Source: Bradyrhizobium semiaridum (GTDB taxonomy: Bacteria; Pseudomonadota; Alphaproteobacteria; Rhizobiales; Xanthobacteraceae). Taken from it: a DNA stretch of 64,000 bases. Positions 44,756-54,601 of the stretch are shown here, piece by piece. The notes under the pieces were generated by a model. It searched no databases, had not been told where the DNA came from, and saw only the letters and a program-made list of their open reading frames with translations. The position numbers and the translations under genes were made by a program. The stretch spans positions 45,909-109,908 of the forward strand of contig NZ_JAGKJJ010000021.1 in the NCBI RefSeq assembly GCF_020329505.1. Reading direction: 5' to 3'. Positions within the stretch are counted from its first letter, which is position 1. Each line of letters starts with the position of its first letter.

Positions 44756-47023
44756 ATGCCGAGCCCGAAGATCATCATTCTCTCAGACGGCACCGGCAAC
44801 GCCGCCTCCAGCGTCTGGCGAACCAATGTCTGGCGGATATTTCAGTCGCTCGATTTGCAGAGCAATTGCCAGGCGGCGAAGTACGATGACGGTGTCGGCA
44901 CATCCTCCTTCGTTCCGCTTGCGCTGCTCGGCGGCGCCTTCGGTTACGGCCTCAAGCGCAACATCCTGGACGCATACAAGTTCATTTGCCGGAACTACGA
45001 TCACCAGAGCCATTCGAAGATCTACCTGTTCGGATTCAGCCGCGGTGCATTCACCGTACGCGTGCTCGCCGCACTGATCCTCGATCAGGGTCTGGTTGTC
45101 GCGGACACGGAGTCTGAGCTGCACGACGGCGCAGTGAAGGCGTACCGCGCGTACCGTGCCAAGGGCTACCATTCGATATGGCGCATCGAGGTGATCTTCC
45201 GCGCGCTTCGCGATTACATCCTCGTGCCGGTGTGTGACCGCCTTCGGGGCAACAAGCCTTATGCGAAGATCGTTCGGAAGGCGGTCCCGACGATCGAATT
45301 CATCGGAGTCTGGGACACCGTCGCGGCCTATGGCCTGCCCATCGACGAGATGACCCGCGGCATCAGCAACTGGGTATGGCCGCTCGAACTGCCGAACCGG
45401 ATCCTCAGCCCGCGGGTCAATTGCGCACGACACGCGCTTGCTCTCGACGACGAGCGCACCACCTTCCATCCGGTGCTGTGGACCGAGCAGGAGCCGGGAC
45501 ACCCTCCGCCTCCGGTGCCGACGACCATCGACGGCGAGCGCCTCGTCCAGGTGTGGTTCGTCGGCATGCATGCCAATGTCGGCGGCGGCTATCCGGACGA
45601 TGCCGTCGCGTTCGTGCCGCTGGCATGGCTGGTCGATGAGGCCGTCAAGCGCGGTCTCGTGTTCAAGAGCGCGCCCGCTTCCGACCCCGACGCGATCAAA
45701 TCGATCACGTCCTCTGAGGACAAGGACGGCCGCCTGTACGATTCACGCGCGGGCCTCGGCTCCTACTACCGATATGGGCCCCGCAAGGTCGCCGATCTCT
45801 GCAACGACCGCTATGTCGACGTCAGCGTGCCGATGCCGAAGATCCATGAAAGCGTGTTCGAGCGGATCGACAGCGGCTGCAATGCCTACGCGCCGATCGG
45901 ACTTCCGCCGAATTACGTGGTCGTCTCGCGAAGCGGTAAGGTGACCCCATTGGGCGATGACACGTTCGAGACCCCGGCCGGAGCGCCGGCCCGCTACGCG
46001 GCGCAGGAGAAGCTGTGGAATTACGTTTGGCTTCGTCGGATCGCCTACTTCGCCACGCTGGCGGCATCGCTTCATTTGGCCGCGTTCTGGCTGTTCCATA
46101 GCCAGCACAAGGAGCACGAATTCAGTTCTCCTGTCAGGATGATTTCGGAGCTCGTGCGCTTCATCGAATCGTTCCTGCCCGATTCGTTTCATTGGTGGAC
46201 CGATTGGTATGCCGGAAATCCCGAGTGGTTCGCCGGCGGAATCCTTGCTGTCGTCGTGCTAATGCTGGTCGGCAGTTCGCTCAGTGCAACGATCAGCGAC
46301 CGGATGCGGATCATCTGGCGCGATCGCGCCAACCCGGCTCCGTTGTCCGGGGCCATCCACGACGCGATCTATCGCTTCCGCACCTGTGCGATCTATCAGT
46401 GGATCCTCAATGTCGGAAAACGACATGTCGTTCCGCTCGTGCTGACTGCCCTCATGGTCTGGTTCGGCGCCACGCTGCTCAGCCATTTCCTGTTCAATGC
46501 CGCCGATTCGATGGGCGCCTTCTGCAAGGGGACCGCGGCCGACAGACTGGTCGCCGTCGACAAGGGCATCCCTCAGGACGCGGCCGACTTCGATACGACG
46601 GCCATCTGCGCGCCGACCGGACTCAAGGTCCGGACTGGCTTCAAGTACGAGATCGCGATCACCATGAGCGAGCCATGGGAGGACGCCGATCGGTCGGTCA
46701 CGCCGATCGGCTACCGGACGTCGACCATCGAAGCCTCCAAACGCTGGCGTGGCTATGCGACCATCTTCCTTCGCCGCATCCTGTTCCGGCCATGGTTCAG
46801 GCTGATCGCGCGGGTCGGAGAAACCGGCGTCGACGAGTATTTTCTTGATCCGATACCCGCGCCGAACACCGATCCGCAGGTCTACAAGGCAAGGTTCACC
46901 GCCAATCGCAGCGGCGAGATATTCCTCTATGCCAACGAGGCCGTGATCGGCCTTCCCTGGATCTACGATTGGTTCTACGGCGATCACAAGGGCAAGGCGA
47001 AAGTGACGGTGCGGCTGCTGTAG
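44756..47023 (+). CDS. DUF2235 alpha/beta hydrolase, membrane-anchored
   Basis: A 755-residue protein. The N-terminal 370 residues are a DUF2235 hydrolase: ILSDGTGN at the first strand, nucleophile elbow GFSRGAF (Ser95), EFIGVWDTVAAYGLP with the likely acid, and WFVGMHANVGGGYPDDA with the catalytic His. This family includes Tle1-type phospholipase effectors of type VI secretion. Here the C-terminal half has three membrane helices (YFATLAASLHLAAFWLF, GGILAVVVLMLVGSSLSA, VPLVLTALMVWFGATLL) and a terminal beta-rich domain, so the enzyme is probably fixed in the inner membrane rather than secreted. No T6SS genes are nearby. A phospholipase D-like gene follows. Confidence 0.83.
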   Translation: MPSPKIIILSDGTGNAASSVWRTNVWRIFQSLDLQSNCQAAKYDDGVGTSSFVPLALLGGAFGYGLKRNILDAYKFICRNYDHQSHSKIYLFGFSRGAFTVRVLAALILDQGLVVADTESELHDGAVKAYRAYRAKGYHSIWRIEVIFRALRDYILVPVCDRLRGNKPYAKIVRKAVPTIEFIGVWDTVAAYGLPIDEMTRGISNWVWPLELPNRILSPRVNCARHALALDDERTTFHPVLWTEQEPGHPPPPVPTTIDGERLVQVWFVGMHANVGGGYPDDAVAFVPLAWLVDEAVKRGLVFKSAPASDPDAIKSITSSEDKDGRLYDSRAGLGSYYRYGPRKVADLCNDRYVDVSVPMPKIHESVFERIDSGCNAYAPIGLPPNYVVVSRSGKVTPLGDDTFETPAGAPARYAAQEKLWNYVWLRRIAYFATLAASLHLAAFWLFHSQHKEHEFSSPVRMISELVRFIESFLPDSFHWWTDWYAGNPEWFAGGILAVVVLMLVGSSLSATISDRMRIIWRDRANPAPLSGAIHDAIYRFRTCAIYQWILNVGKRHVVPLVLTALMVWFGATLLSHFLFNAADSMGAFCKGTAADRLVAVDKGIPQDAADFDTTAICAPTGLKVRTGFKYEIAITMSEPWEDADRSVTPIGYRTSTIEASKRWRGYATIFLRRILFRPWFRLIARVGETGVDEYFLDPIPAPNTDPQVYKARFTANRSGEIFLYANEAVIGLPWIYDWFYGDHKGKAKVTVRLL

Positions 47024-47209
47024 GCGCCGAAAAGCGGGCCGCGCGCATCGCCGCGATCTCAACCAAATCGTGCAATCCGTGATCCAGCCGACAGACCGGG
47101 GTCTGGATCGGCTGTCATACTCCTCTGGTCAAACAGCTTCGAGGCTGCGGGGCGATCCCGCCGGGCACCGGCGGTTTGTTTCTGACCAGCAATACGGAAG
47201 GCATCACCC

Positions 47210-48892
47210 ATGATTTCCAGGATTCAGGCGTTTCCGACCACCGACGGCATCTTCGTGGTCTGGGACGTGCCGAAGATGATTCCGGATTGTCTCGGCTTTG
47301 CACTCTACCGCCAGCCGAAGGGCAAGAGCGCGAAGGTGGTTGATACCTGGGTCGGCTTCGAGGACCAGGCCGAGGGCCACAAGGACGGCGAGCATCGGCC
47401 GAGCACCGAATGGCCGGTGCAGAAGACCAGTTGGACCGACTTCCTCGCACCGATCGATGCGCCGGTCCGTTACGGGGTAGTTGCCGTGCTCAAGGATGGC
47501 GGCACCAAGGTGAAGCCCGCCGCCAACGCACCATCGCAGTGGACCGATTATGTCTCCGCGATGCCGTCGGGCGCGCTGAAGCCGTGGTTCAACCGCGGCA
47601 CCATCTCGGCGCAATGGCTGGCGCGGGCGATCGGCGGCGACCCCAAGCCGGCGCAGACCCTGGACAAGGCGATCGCCACCAAGGGCAACAAGATCCGCGA
47701 CTTCCTCAAGGGACAGCTCGGCGCCCGCCTGCTTGCGCTGCTGGCGGAGGCCAGGGCAGGCAAGCACGACGTCTATCTCGCGCTCTACGAGCTCAATGAT
47801 CCCGAACTGATCGCCGCATTGAAGGCGCTGAAGGGCAAGGCGCATGTCGTGCTCGGCAACAGCACCGGCAAATCCGATGCCACTGCAAGGGACACCGAGA
47901 CCAATGCCGGCGTTCTGAAGCAGGCGGGCGTCGATATCGTTCGCCGCAAGATCGCGCCGAGCCGCTACGCCCACAACAAGTTGGCCGTGTTCTGTGACGG
48001 CGCGCAAAAGCCGAAGGTGGTGTGGACCGGCAGCACCAATTGGACCCGCACCGGTCTCTGCACCCAGAACAATAACGGACTCGAGATCTCCGACGACAAC
48101 ATCGCCGCGGCCTATCACGCGCACTGGAAGTTGATTTATGCCGACGGCGACACATCGCCGAAGGCGCTGGCCGTCGCGGGCGACAAGGAGTGGCCGTTCA
48201 CGGTCGGCAAGTCCAAGGTCAGCGTGTGGTTCACGCCGACCACCAAGAGCGGCGACCTCAAGGAGGCCACCAGGCTGATCGAGGACGCCGAGCACGGCGC
48301 GGTGTGCCTGATGCTCAATCCCGGCAACAAGGGCCTGCTCGGCCCCTTCCTGGAGAAGGCGCAGGACAAGAACCTGTACGTGCGCGGGGTGCTCAACAAT
48401 TTCCCGGCACAGGGCAAGGACTCTCCGAAGGATCAGCTGCAGCTCTTGACCAGCGACGGCCAGCAGCAGGTGTTCAAGGGCAAGCAGATTGCCGATGTCA
48501 TCCGGCCGGCCGGGATCGACAAGACCGCGGACTGGTGGCAGCGCGAGATCAAGAACAGCGGCAAGTTCATGATCGCCGTGCACAGCAAGGTGATCGTGCT
48601 GGATCCCGCCGGCAAGAACCCGATCGTGATGACCGGCTCGCATAATTTCAGCGACCGCGCCAGCACCAAGAACGACGACAATCTGGTGATCATCCGCGGC
48701 GACTCCACCCTCGCGCTGACCTATGCCGCGCGCATCGTCAGCATCTACGGCCAGTATCGCTGGCAGGCCTGGCGCAACACCGCGGAAGGCCGAAAGGACA
48801 AGGGCCTCAAGCGCAACGACGACTGGCTGAGCAAGCGCATCGGCAAGGGCTGGGCCGAGACCGAGATGCGATTCTGGCTAGGGACGACGTGA
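47210..48892 (+). CDS. Phospholipase D-like protein with two HKD motifs
   Basis: A 560-residue protein. Two HKD modules are visible: HNKLAVF with TGSTNWT near residues 248-280, and HSKVIVLD with TGSHNFSDRASTKNDDN near residues 462-495. That is the full bilobal PLD active site. The N-terminal 180 residues are a separate beta-rich part (ISRIQAFPTTDGIFVVWDVP) with no signal peptide. PLD-fold enzymes cleave phosphodiesters in lipids or nucleic acids; substrate is unknown here. The gene lies 186 bases after the DUF2235 hydrolase on the same strand, and the two could act on the same lipids. Confidence 0.87.
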   Translation: MISRIQAFPTTDGIFVVWDVPKMIPDCLGFALYRQPKGKSAKVVDTWVGFEDQAEGHKDGEHRPSTEWPVQKTSWTDFLAPIDAPVRYGVVAVLKDGGTKVKPAANAPSQWTDYVSAMPSGALKPWFNRGTISAQWLARAIGGDPKPAQTLDKAIATKGNKIRDFLKGQLGARLLALLAEARAGKHDVYLALYELNDPELIAALKALKGKAHVVLGNSTGKSDATARDTETNAGVLKQAGVDIVRRKIAPSRYAHNKLAVFCDGAQKPKVVWTGSTNWTRTGLCTQNNNGLEISDDNIAAAYHAHWKLIYADGDTSPKALAVAGDKEWPFTVGKSKVSVWFTPTTKSGDLKEATRLIEDAEHGAVCLMLNPGNKGLLGPFLEKAQDKNLYVRGVLNNFPAQGKDSPKDQLQLLTSDGQQQVFKGKQIADVIRPAGIDKTADWWQREIKNSGKFMIAVHSKVIVLDPAGKNPIVMTGSHNFSDRASTKNDDNLVIIRGDSTLALTYAARIVSIYGQYRWQAWRNTAEGRKDKGLKRNDDWLSKRIGKGWAETEMRFWLGTT

Positions 48893-48981
48893 GGTCTTGT
48901 CAGCCGACCCGACCCGTCACCCTGAGAGGGTGTGAAAGTGAAACACGGGACGATACACTGCCCCGCGTCTCTTACGCGATG

Positions 48982-50082
48982 CTACGCCGCGCGGCCGACC
49001 GAGGCGTCGAGGTGTTTCAGCTTCGGCAGCACTTCCTGCTTCAGCAGGCGCAGCGAATTGTGCCAGGCCTCGGGCTTGTGCTTGTAGTCGAAGCCGAATA
49101 CCAAGAGCACGCCGAAGCCGCCGACCTCGCGGTAGATCTTCTCGATTTTTTCGGTGACGGTCGCGGGCGAGCCGACGATCCAGTTGTTGCGGGCGCAATA
49201 TTCGACGGTGACGTCGCTGTCCGGCACGTCGGGCGTCGCTTTCAGATAATCCTTGAAGCCGAAATGGCCGAGCAGCGGCAGGAAATACTCGCTCATCATC
49301 CGGCCCATCATGTCGCCGGTCGAGAGCTTCCAGGCCTCTTGGTCGGTGTCGGCGACGAACACCTCACGTACCATCCGCCAATCCTTGCGGCTCGGTGTGC
49401 GACCGGTCTTCGCGGCGCCGGCTTCCACCGAATCCCAGTGGCTGCCGACATAGGCCGGGTTGAGGTTCAGGCTCATCGGGATGAAGCCGCGCTCGCCGGC
49501 AAGCTTCAGCGTGTCGGAGTTCTTCGATAGCCCCGCAACACCGATCGGCGGATGCGGCGCTTGCTGCGGCCTGATGTGCGGTTTAAGGAAGTCGAACATC
49601 GTGTCCGGTTTGGTCACCGTCCAGAACTTGCCCTTGTGGGTCCACGGCGCTGGCTCGGTCCAGAGCTTCAGGATGATTTCCAGCGCTTCGCGGGTCATGT
49701 CGCGATTTTGCCCGCTCATGCCGTCGACGTTGAACATCGCCCAGTCGCTCGGCAGGCCGGAGGCGGCGACGCCGAAGTTCAGCCGTCCGTTCGAGAGGTG
49801 ATCGAGCATCGCGACGCGGTTGGCGAGCTCGGCGGGGTGGTGATACGGCAGCAGGAAACCGCCGGGCCCGATGCGCAAATTCCTGGTCTGCAGCAGCGCC
49901 TGCGCGATCAACAGATCGGGCGACGGGTGCGGCTCCCACGGCGCGGTGTGGTGCTCGCCGATCCAGGCCTCCTGATAGCCGAGCTCATCCAGCCAGCGCA
50001 GCACCTGCAGGTCCCAGTCGTGGCCCTCCTTCAATCCGCACTCCGGCGGGTGCGAGGGCATCGCGAAGTATCCGAGTTCCAT
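48982..50082 (-). CDS. LLM-class (luciferase-like) flavin-dependent monooxygenase
   Basis: A 366-residue protein from the ATG at 50082, which follows GAGAGGAAA. Typical features: MELGYFAMPSHPP, WLDELGYQEAWIGEHHTAPW, LRIGPGGFLLPYHHPAELAN, NGRLNFGVAASGLPSDW, and HPPIGVAGLSKNSDTLKLAG. These match bacterial-luciferase-type monooxygenases that use reduced FMN from a partner reductase. Substrate unknown. The next gene on the same strand, about 260 bases upstream, encodes an Old Yellow Enzyme homologue, but a repeat separates them. Confidence 0.87.
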   Translation of the reverse strand: MELGYFAMPSHPPECGLKEGHDWDLQVLRWLDELGYQEAWIGEHHTAPWEPHPSPDLLIAQALLQTRNLRIGPGGFLLPYHHPAELANRVAMLDHLSNGRLNFGVAASGLPSDWAMFNVDGMSGQNRDMTREALEIILKLWTEPAPWTHKGKFWTVTKPDTMFDFLKPHIRPQQAPHPPIGVAGLSKNSDTLKLAGERGFIPMSLNLNPAYVGSHWDSVEAGAAKTGRTPSRKDWRMVREVFVADTDQEAWKLSTGDMMGRMMSEYFLPLLGHFGFKDYLKATPDVPDSDVTVEYCARNNWIVGSPATVTEKIEKIYREVGGFGVLLVFGFDYKHKPEAWHNSLRLLKQEVLPKLKHLDASVGRAA

Positions 50083-50192
50083 GGGTTTCCTCTCACCTTG
50101 TTTGGTGCGTGTCTTGCGCACGCGATTGGAGAGTAGCTGCGCCGGTTGCGGCGGAATAGAGGCTTTGCGTAGCCCGGATGGGAGCCGTCAGT

Positions 50193-50339
50193 CACCTCGC
50201 CCCGCTTGCGGGGAGAGGTCGGATCGCATCACGGATGCGATCCGGGTGAGGGGGACTCTCCTCGAACGCATCAATCACCGTCCTTGCCGAGACTCCCCCT
50301 CATCCCGACCTTCTCCCCGCACGCGGGGAGAAAGGGGGA
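50193..50339. repeat. Composite palindromic repeat (family C, copy 5)
   Basis: Starts CACCTCGCCCCGCTTGCGGG and ends CCCCGCACGCGGGGAGAAAG, with the inner GGATCGCAT / ATGCGATCC shared with the copy inside surf1. Confidence 0.8.
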
Positions 50340-50344
50340 TAGAG

Positions 50345-51457
50345 CTACCGCGCCCCGAACGTGGTCTTGCCGAACAGCGCCTTCTGCGTCGAGGGTTGCG
50401 AGCGCCAGTATTGCGGCGGCGCGGTGACCTCGCCGCCGAGCTCGGCGGCGGCATGCCAGCCCCAGCGCGGGTCGTAGAGCATGCCGCGGGCCAGCGCGAC
50501 CATGTCGGCCTTGCCGGACGAGACGATCTCCTCGGCCTGCTTCGCCTCCGTGATCAAGCCGACCGCCATCGTGGTGACGCCGGTCGCCTCCCTCACCGCC
50601 TGCGCCGCCGGCACCTGATAGCCCGGCCCGAGCGGGATCTTCTGCAGCGGCGAGACGCCGCCCGAGGAGACGTCCATCCAGTCGACGCCGCGCTTCTTCA
50701 GCTCCTTGGCAAATTCGATGGTCTGCGCGAGATCCCAGGCGCCCTCGACCCAGTCGGTCGCCGACACCCGCATGCCGATCGGCTTGTGATCCGGGAATAC
50801 GGCGCGCACTGCGTCGAACACCTCCAACGGGAAGCGCATGCGGTTTTCGAGCGAGCCGCCATAGCGGTCGGTCCGCTTGTTGGCGATCGGCGACAGGAAC
50901 TGGTGCAACAGGTAGCCGTGCGCGCCGTGCAGCTCGAGCGCGTCGATGCCGAGCCGGTCGGCACGCTTCGCGGAGGCGACAAAGGCCTCGCGGATGCGCG
51001 TCAGGCCGGCATCATCGAGCGCCACCGGCGCGGCCTCGCCGTCCTTGTGCGGCACCGCCGACGGCGCCACGGTCTGCCAGCCGCCTTCTGCAATCGGGAT
51101 CAACTGGCCGCCGTCCCAGGGGCGGTTGCTCGATGCCTTGCGGCCGGCATGGGCGAGCTGCATCGCCACCGCGGCTTTGGAGTGCTTGCGCACCGAAGCC
51201 AGGATCGGCTTCAGTGCCGCCTCGTTGGCGTCGTTGTAGAGCCCGAGGCAGCCCGGCGTGATCCGGCCGATATCCTCGACATGCGTCGCCTCGATGCAGA
51301 ACATCGCCGCGCCCGACAGCGCGAGCATGTTGATGTGGGTGAAGTGCCAGTCGGTGGCGGAGCCGTCCTCGGCCGAATACTGGCACATCGGCGAGACCAT
51401 GATGCGGTTTGAGAGTTTCAGGCCGCGCAGTTCGATCGGCGAAAACAGGGTGCTCAT
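50345..51457 (-). CDS. NADH:flavin oxidoreductase, Old Yellow Enzyme family (NamA/YqjM type)
   Basis: A 370-residue TIM-barrel flavoprotein. Features: LFSPIELRGLKLSNRIMVSPMCQYSA with the thermophilic-like Cys, CIEATHVEDIGRITPGCLGL, MQLAHAGRKAS, LELHGAHGYLLHQFLSP (substrate His pair region) and ITEAKQAEEIVSSGKADMVALARGMLYDP (FMN phosphate binding). It would reduce activated C=C bonds of enones or xenobiotics with NAD(P)H. The Cys in PMCQYS is the redox-tuning residue of the YqjM class. Confidence 0.92.
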   Translation of the reverse strand: MSTLFSPIELRGLKLSNRIMVSPMCQYSAEDGSATDWHFTHINMLALSGAAMFCIEATHVEDIGRITPGCLGLYNDANEAALKPILASVRKHSKAAVAMQLAHAGRKASSNRPWDGGQLIPIAEGGWQTVAPSAVPHKDGEAAPVALDDAGLTRIREAFVASAKRADRLGIDALELHGAHGYLLHQFLSPIANKRTDRYGGSLENRMRFPLEVFDAVRAVFPDHKPIGMRVSATDWVEGAWDLAQTIEFAKELKKRGVDWMDVSSGGVSPLQKIPLGPGYQVPAAQAVREATGVTTMAVGLITEAKQAEEIVSSGKADMVALARGMLYDPRWGWHAAAELGGEVTAPPQYWRSQPSTQKALFGKTTFGAR

Positions 51458-51593
51458 GCGGGGAATATCCGGACCGGAGGAAAGGGGGCATTGCTAACAT
51501 AGAGGCGGTGCGCACGATCACCAACCACCCGGAATGTCGCGCGGACCGGGATGCAGATCAGCAATGCTCTGACGGCGTCCCTGGCGCGGCCGC

Positions 51594-52685
51594 TCACTCC
51601 ACCAGTGTGAACTGCAGCAGCAGATTACGCTGGATCAGGGAAAAATTGTCGTCGGAGATCATGGTCAGCACGGTCTCGCCCTCCGGCGTCACGGTGGCGT
51701 CGATGCCTTCCATGTTGTCGATCTCATTGCCGAGATCGGCCTTGAAGATCACGGGACCGTCGACCAGGGCGCCGGGCGCGATCTGCGCCAGCGCGATGCG
51801 CCGGATGCGGATGCCGACGCCGCCGAACCAGGAGAATTTCCGCTCCAGGATCAGGACATCGCCGGACGGCAACAGCACCGCGTCGCTGATGTCGAAATTC
51901 TCGGTCCGGTGCACGCCGAACTGCCCCGGCGTCTTGCCGCCGACCAGAAAGGCGATGAGGTTGCCGCTGGCATCGAGCCCGCGCTCGGAGAACGCGATCA
52001 GCGTGCCGGCCAGCGGAAACGGTTTTGGCACGAAGACCAGCGCCTCGAGCCCCTTGTTCGACGGCAGCTTGCGCGCCGCCGGCGGCAGCGGCACCACCTC
52101 GCCGCGCGACCGGGTAAAGCCTTTGGCGAAATCGTAGCGCAGCAGCTGGTTGACGCGTTCGAGCCCGACATAGACCAACGAACCGTCGAGCGCGAGCGAT
52201 TCCGAATCGTACCAGCCGCGGGTCGCGGTGATCGGCCTGCCGTCGGCGCCGAGCAGCGGGGCTGCCTCGACATCGGCGAGGCCGACCATAGTGCGGCCGT
52301 CATAGACAATGCGTCCGGTGAACCAGGTGCCCTGGTCGCTGACCGCGATGAAGCGTTCGCCTTTGGGATCGAGCCGCAGCCCCGACAGGCCGCCAAAGCC
52401 GGAGAACGACGACGTCAGGATCAAGCCGCTGCGATATTCCAGCGAGCCGAACCGCGTCCGCGCGCGATCGCGGATGTCGAATGACGGCAGCGGCCGCGCG
52501 TTGACCTCGACCGAAACGGGCTCGTTGACGCGATACGGGCTGGGAGTGGCGGCCGGTCGCGGCAGCGGCTGCGTGACGCTCTGCGCCTGCGCGACATCGC
52601 CATCCCCAAGCCGGGGCAGCACGGCGGCCGACAGCCCCGCCGCCACACCCTCGAGGAAACGGCGGCGGCTAGGGGATGGGGCCAT
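51594..52685 (-). CDS. Tat-exported phytase-like esterase-domain protein
   Basis: A 363-residue protein with a twin-arginine signal (SRRRFLEGVAAGLSAAVLPR). The mature part follows the phytase-like (PF13449-type) pattern: FGGLSGLRLDPKGERFIAVSDQG, SLALDGSLVYVGLERVNQLLRYD, GLEALVFVPK, and ILERKFSWFGGVGIRIRRI, a beta-propeller. Tat export implies folding with a cofactor or metal in the cytoplasm before secretion. It directly follows cobT on the same strand with only three bases between, so it is probably in the cobST operon, though a link to cobalamin is not evident. Confidence 0.85.
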   Translation of the reverse strand: MAPSPSRRRFLEGVAAGLSAAVLPRLGDGDVAQAQSVTQPLPRPAATPSPYRVNEPVSVEVNARPLPSFDIRDRARTRFGSLEYRSGLILTSSFSGFGGLSGLRLDPKGERFIAVSDQGTWFTGRIVYDGRTMVGLADVEAAPLLGADGRPITATRGWYDSESLALDGSLVYVGLERVNQLLRYDFAKGFTRSRGEVVPLPPAARKLPSNKGLEALVFVPKPFPLAGTLIAFSERGLDASGNLIAFLVGGKTPGQFGVHRTENFDISDAVLLPSGDVLILERKFSWFGGVGIRIRRIALAQIAPGALVDGPVIFKADLGNEIDNMEGIDATVTPEGETVLTMISDDNFSLIQRNLLLQFTLVE

Positions 52686-52688
52686 GTC

Positions 52689-54587
52689 TCACGAGTGGAG
52701 GCGGCGACGGGTGCCCTGAGCAGGCGCGGCGCCGTGGGTCTCGCTGAACAGCTCCGCGAGCTTTTCGGTAATGGCGCCGCCGAGTTCTTCGGCGTCCACG
52801 ATAGTGACGGCGCGGCGATAGTAGCGCGTGACGTCGTGCCCGATGCCGATCGCGATCAGTTCGACCGGCGAGCGGGTCTCGATCTCGTCGATGATGTGGC
52901 GCAGATGCCGCTCGAGATAGTTGCCGGGGTTGACCGACAGCGTGGAGTCGTCGACCGGCGCGCCGTCCGAGATCATCATCAGGATGCGGCGCTGCTCGGG
53001 ACGCGCCAGCAGGCGCTTGTGCGCCCAGTCCAGCGCCTCGCCGTCGATGTTCTCTTTCAAGAGACCCTCGCGCATCATCAGGCCGAGATTCTTGCGGGCG
53101 CGCCGCCACGGCGCGTCGGCCGACTTGTAGATGATGTGGCGCAGGTCGTTGAGGCGACCGGGATTGGCCGGCTTGCCGGCGGCAAGCCACGCCTCGCGCG
53201 ACTGCCCGCCCTTCCAAGCCCGGGTGGTGAAGCCGAGGATCTCGACCTTGACGCCGCAGCGCTCCAGCGTGCGCGCCAGGATGTCGGCGCAGGTGGCGGC
53301 GACCGTGATCGGGCGGCCGCGCATCGAGCCGGAATTATCCAGAAGCAGCGTCACCACGGTGTCGCGGAAGGTCGCCTCCTTCTCATGCATGAAGGACAGC
53401 GGGTGATAGGGATCGGTAACGACGCGCGACAGCCGCGCCGGATCGAGGATGCCCTCTTCCAGATCGAACTCCCAGGCGCGGTTCTGCTGCGCCATCAGCC
53501 GGCGCTGCAGCCGGTTGGCGAGCCGCGCCACGATGCCCTGCAGATGCGCCAGCTGCTTGTCGAGATAGGAGCGCAGCCGCTCCAGCTCGTCATGGTCGCA
53601 GAGATCCTCGGCCGCGATCACCTCGTCGAACTTCGGTGCGAAGGCGTGATACTCCGGACCGCGCGGCTCGTTCTGGCCGCGCGCGTTGGGCCGCGTCGCC
53701 TCGCCTGGCGTCTCGTCGTCGCCGAGTTCGCCGTCGTCGAAAGTGTCCGATGTCGAGGCCTGCGCGCTCTCCATCGCGCTTTCGCTCATCTCTTCCGCGC
53801 TGGTCTGCGCCTGGTCGGCGCTCATCTCCTGCGCGGCGTCGGAATCCGGCGAGCCCTCGGCACCGGACTGATCGCTCTCGCCGTCCTGGTTCTCGTCCTG
53901 ATCTTCGTCATCGTCGGAGTCCATGTCGCGCTCGTCGCCGAGGTCGAGCGCCGACAACAGATCATGGACGAGGTCGCCGAACTTGGCCTGGTCCTCGGTG
54001 AAGCGGCTCAGCTTGTCGAGCCGCGTGCCGATCTTGTCCTCCAGCAACGGACGCCAGAGATCGACCATCTTCTTGGCGGCCGCGGGCGGCGCCATGCCGG
54101 TGAGGCGTTCGCGCACCAGCATCGCCAGCGCGTCCGACAGCGGCGCATCGGCGCGGTCGGTGATCTCGTCATACTTGCCGCGGTGGAAATGATCGTCGAG
54201 CATCGCGGTGAGGTTTTTCGCAACCCCCGCCATCCGCCGCGAGCCGATTGCCTCGACCCGCGCCTGCTCGACCGCCTCGAACACGCCGCGCGCCTGCGGA
54301 TTGCCCGGCATCAGCTTGCGATGCACCTTGGGATCGTGACAGGCGATCTTGAGCGCGATCGAATCGGCGTGGCCGCGCACGATCGCCGCGTCGCGCTTGG
54401 TCATCTTGCGCGCCGGCTCCGGCAGCCGCGCCTTGCCGGGCGCGAGGCCCGGCCGCTCGGCGGCGAAGCTGACCTCGAGCTCGGGCTTCTTGGCGATCGC
54501 CTTCAGGCACGCGCTGACCGAGCGCTTGAACGGCTCGGTCGGCGCTTCCTTCGAACCCGGACGGAATTTGATGTTGGAGGCTGTCAT
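52689..54587 (-). CDS. cobT: Cobaltochelatase subunit CobT
   Basis: A 632-residue protein, the length of characterised CobT. It has an N-terminal helical domain, an acidic linker (DSDDDEDQDENQDGESDQSG), and a C-terminal von Willebrand A-like domain with the metal-ion-dependent adhesion motif DNSGSM in VVTLLLDNSGSMRGRP. With CobS it forms the AAA+ chaperone that drives ATP-dependent cobalt insertion by CobN into hydrogenobyrinate diamide in aerobic B12 synthesis. CobN is not in the window. The ATG at 54587 (MTASNIKFRP) is chosen over an upstream start lying in repeat DNA. Confidence 0.95.
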   Translation of the reverse strand: MTASNIKFRPGSKEAPTEPFKRSVSACLKAIAKKPELEVSFAAERPGLAPGKARLPEPARKMTKRDAAIVRGHADSIALKIACHDPKVHRKLMPGNPQARGVFEAVEQARVEAIGSRRMAGVAKNLTAMLDDHFHRGKYDEITDRADAPLSDALAMLVRERLTGMAPPAAAKKMVDLWRPLLEDKIGTRLDKLSRFTEDQAKFGDLVHDLLSALDLGDERDMDSDDDEDQDENQDGESDQSGAEGSPDSDAAQEMSADQAQTSAEEMSESAMESAQASTSDTFDDGELGDDETPGEATRPNARGQNEPRGPEYHAFAPKFDEVIAAEDLCDHDELERLRSYLDKQLAHLQGIVARLANRLQRRLMAQQNRAWEFDLEEGILDPARLSRVVTDPYHPLSFMHEKEATFRDTVVTLLLDNSGSMRGRPITVAATCADILARTLERCGVKVEILGFTTRAWKGGQSREAWLAAGKPANPGRLNDLRHIIYKSADAPWRRARKNLGLMMREGLLKENIDGEALDWAHKRLLARPEQRRILMMISDGAPVDDSTLSVNPGNYLERHLRHIIDEIETRSPVELIAIGIGHDVTRYYRRAVTIVDAEELGGAITEKLAELFSETHGAAPAQGTRRRLHS

Positions 54588-54601
54588 CGCACCCTCACCG
54601 C

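Noticed and set aside
44756..47023. DUF2235 protein as a secreted T6SS Tle1 effector
   Set aside because: There are membrane helices in the C-terminal half and no VgrG, PAAR or immunity-like gene next to it.
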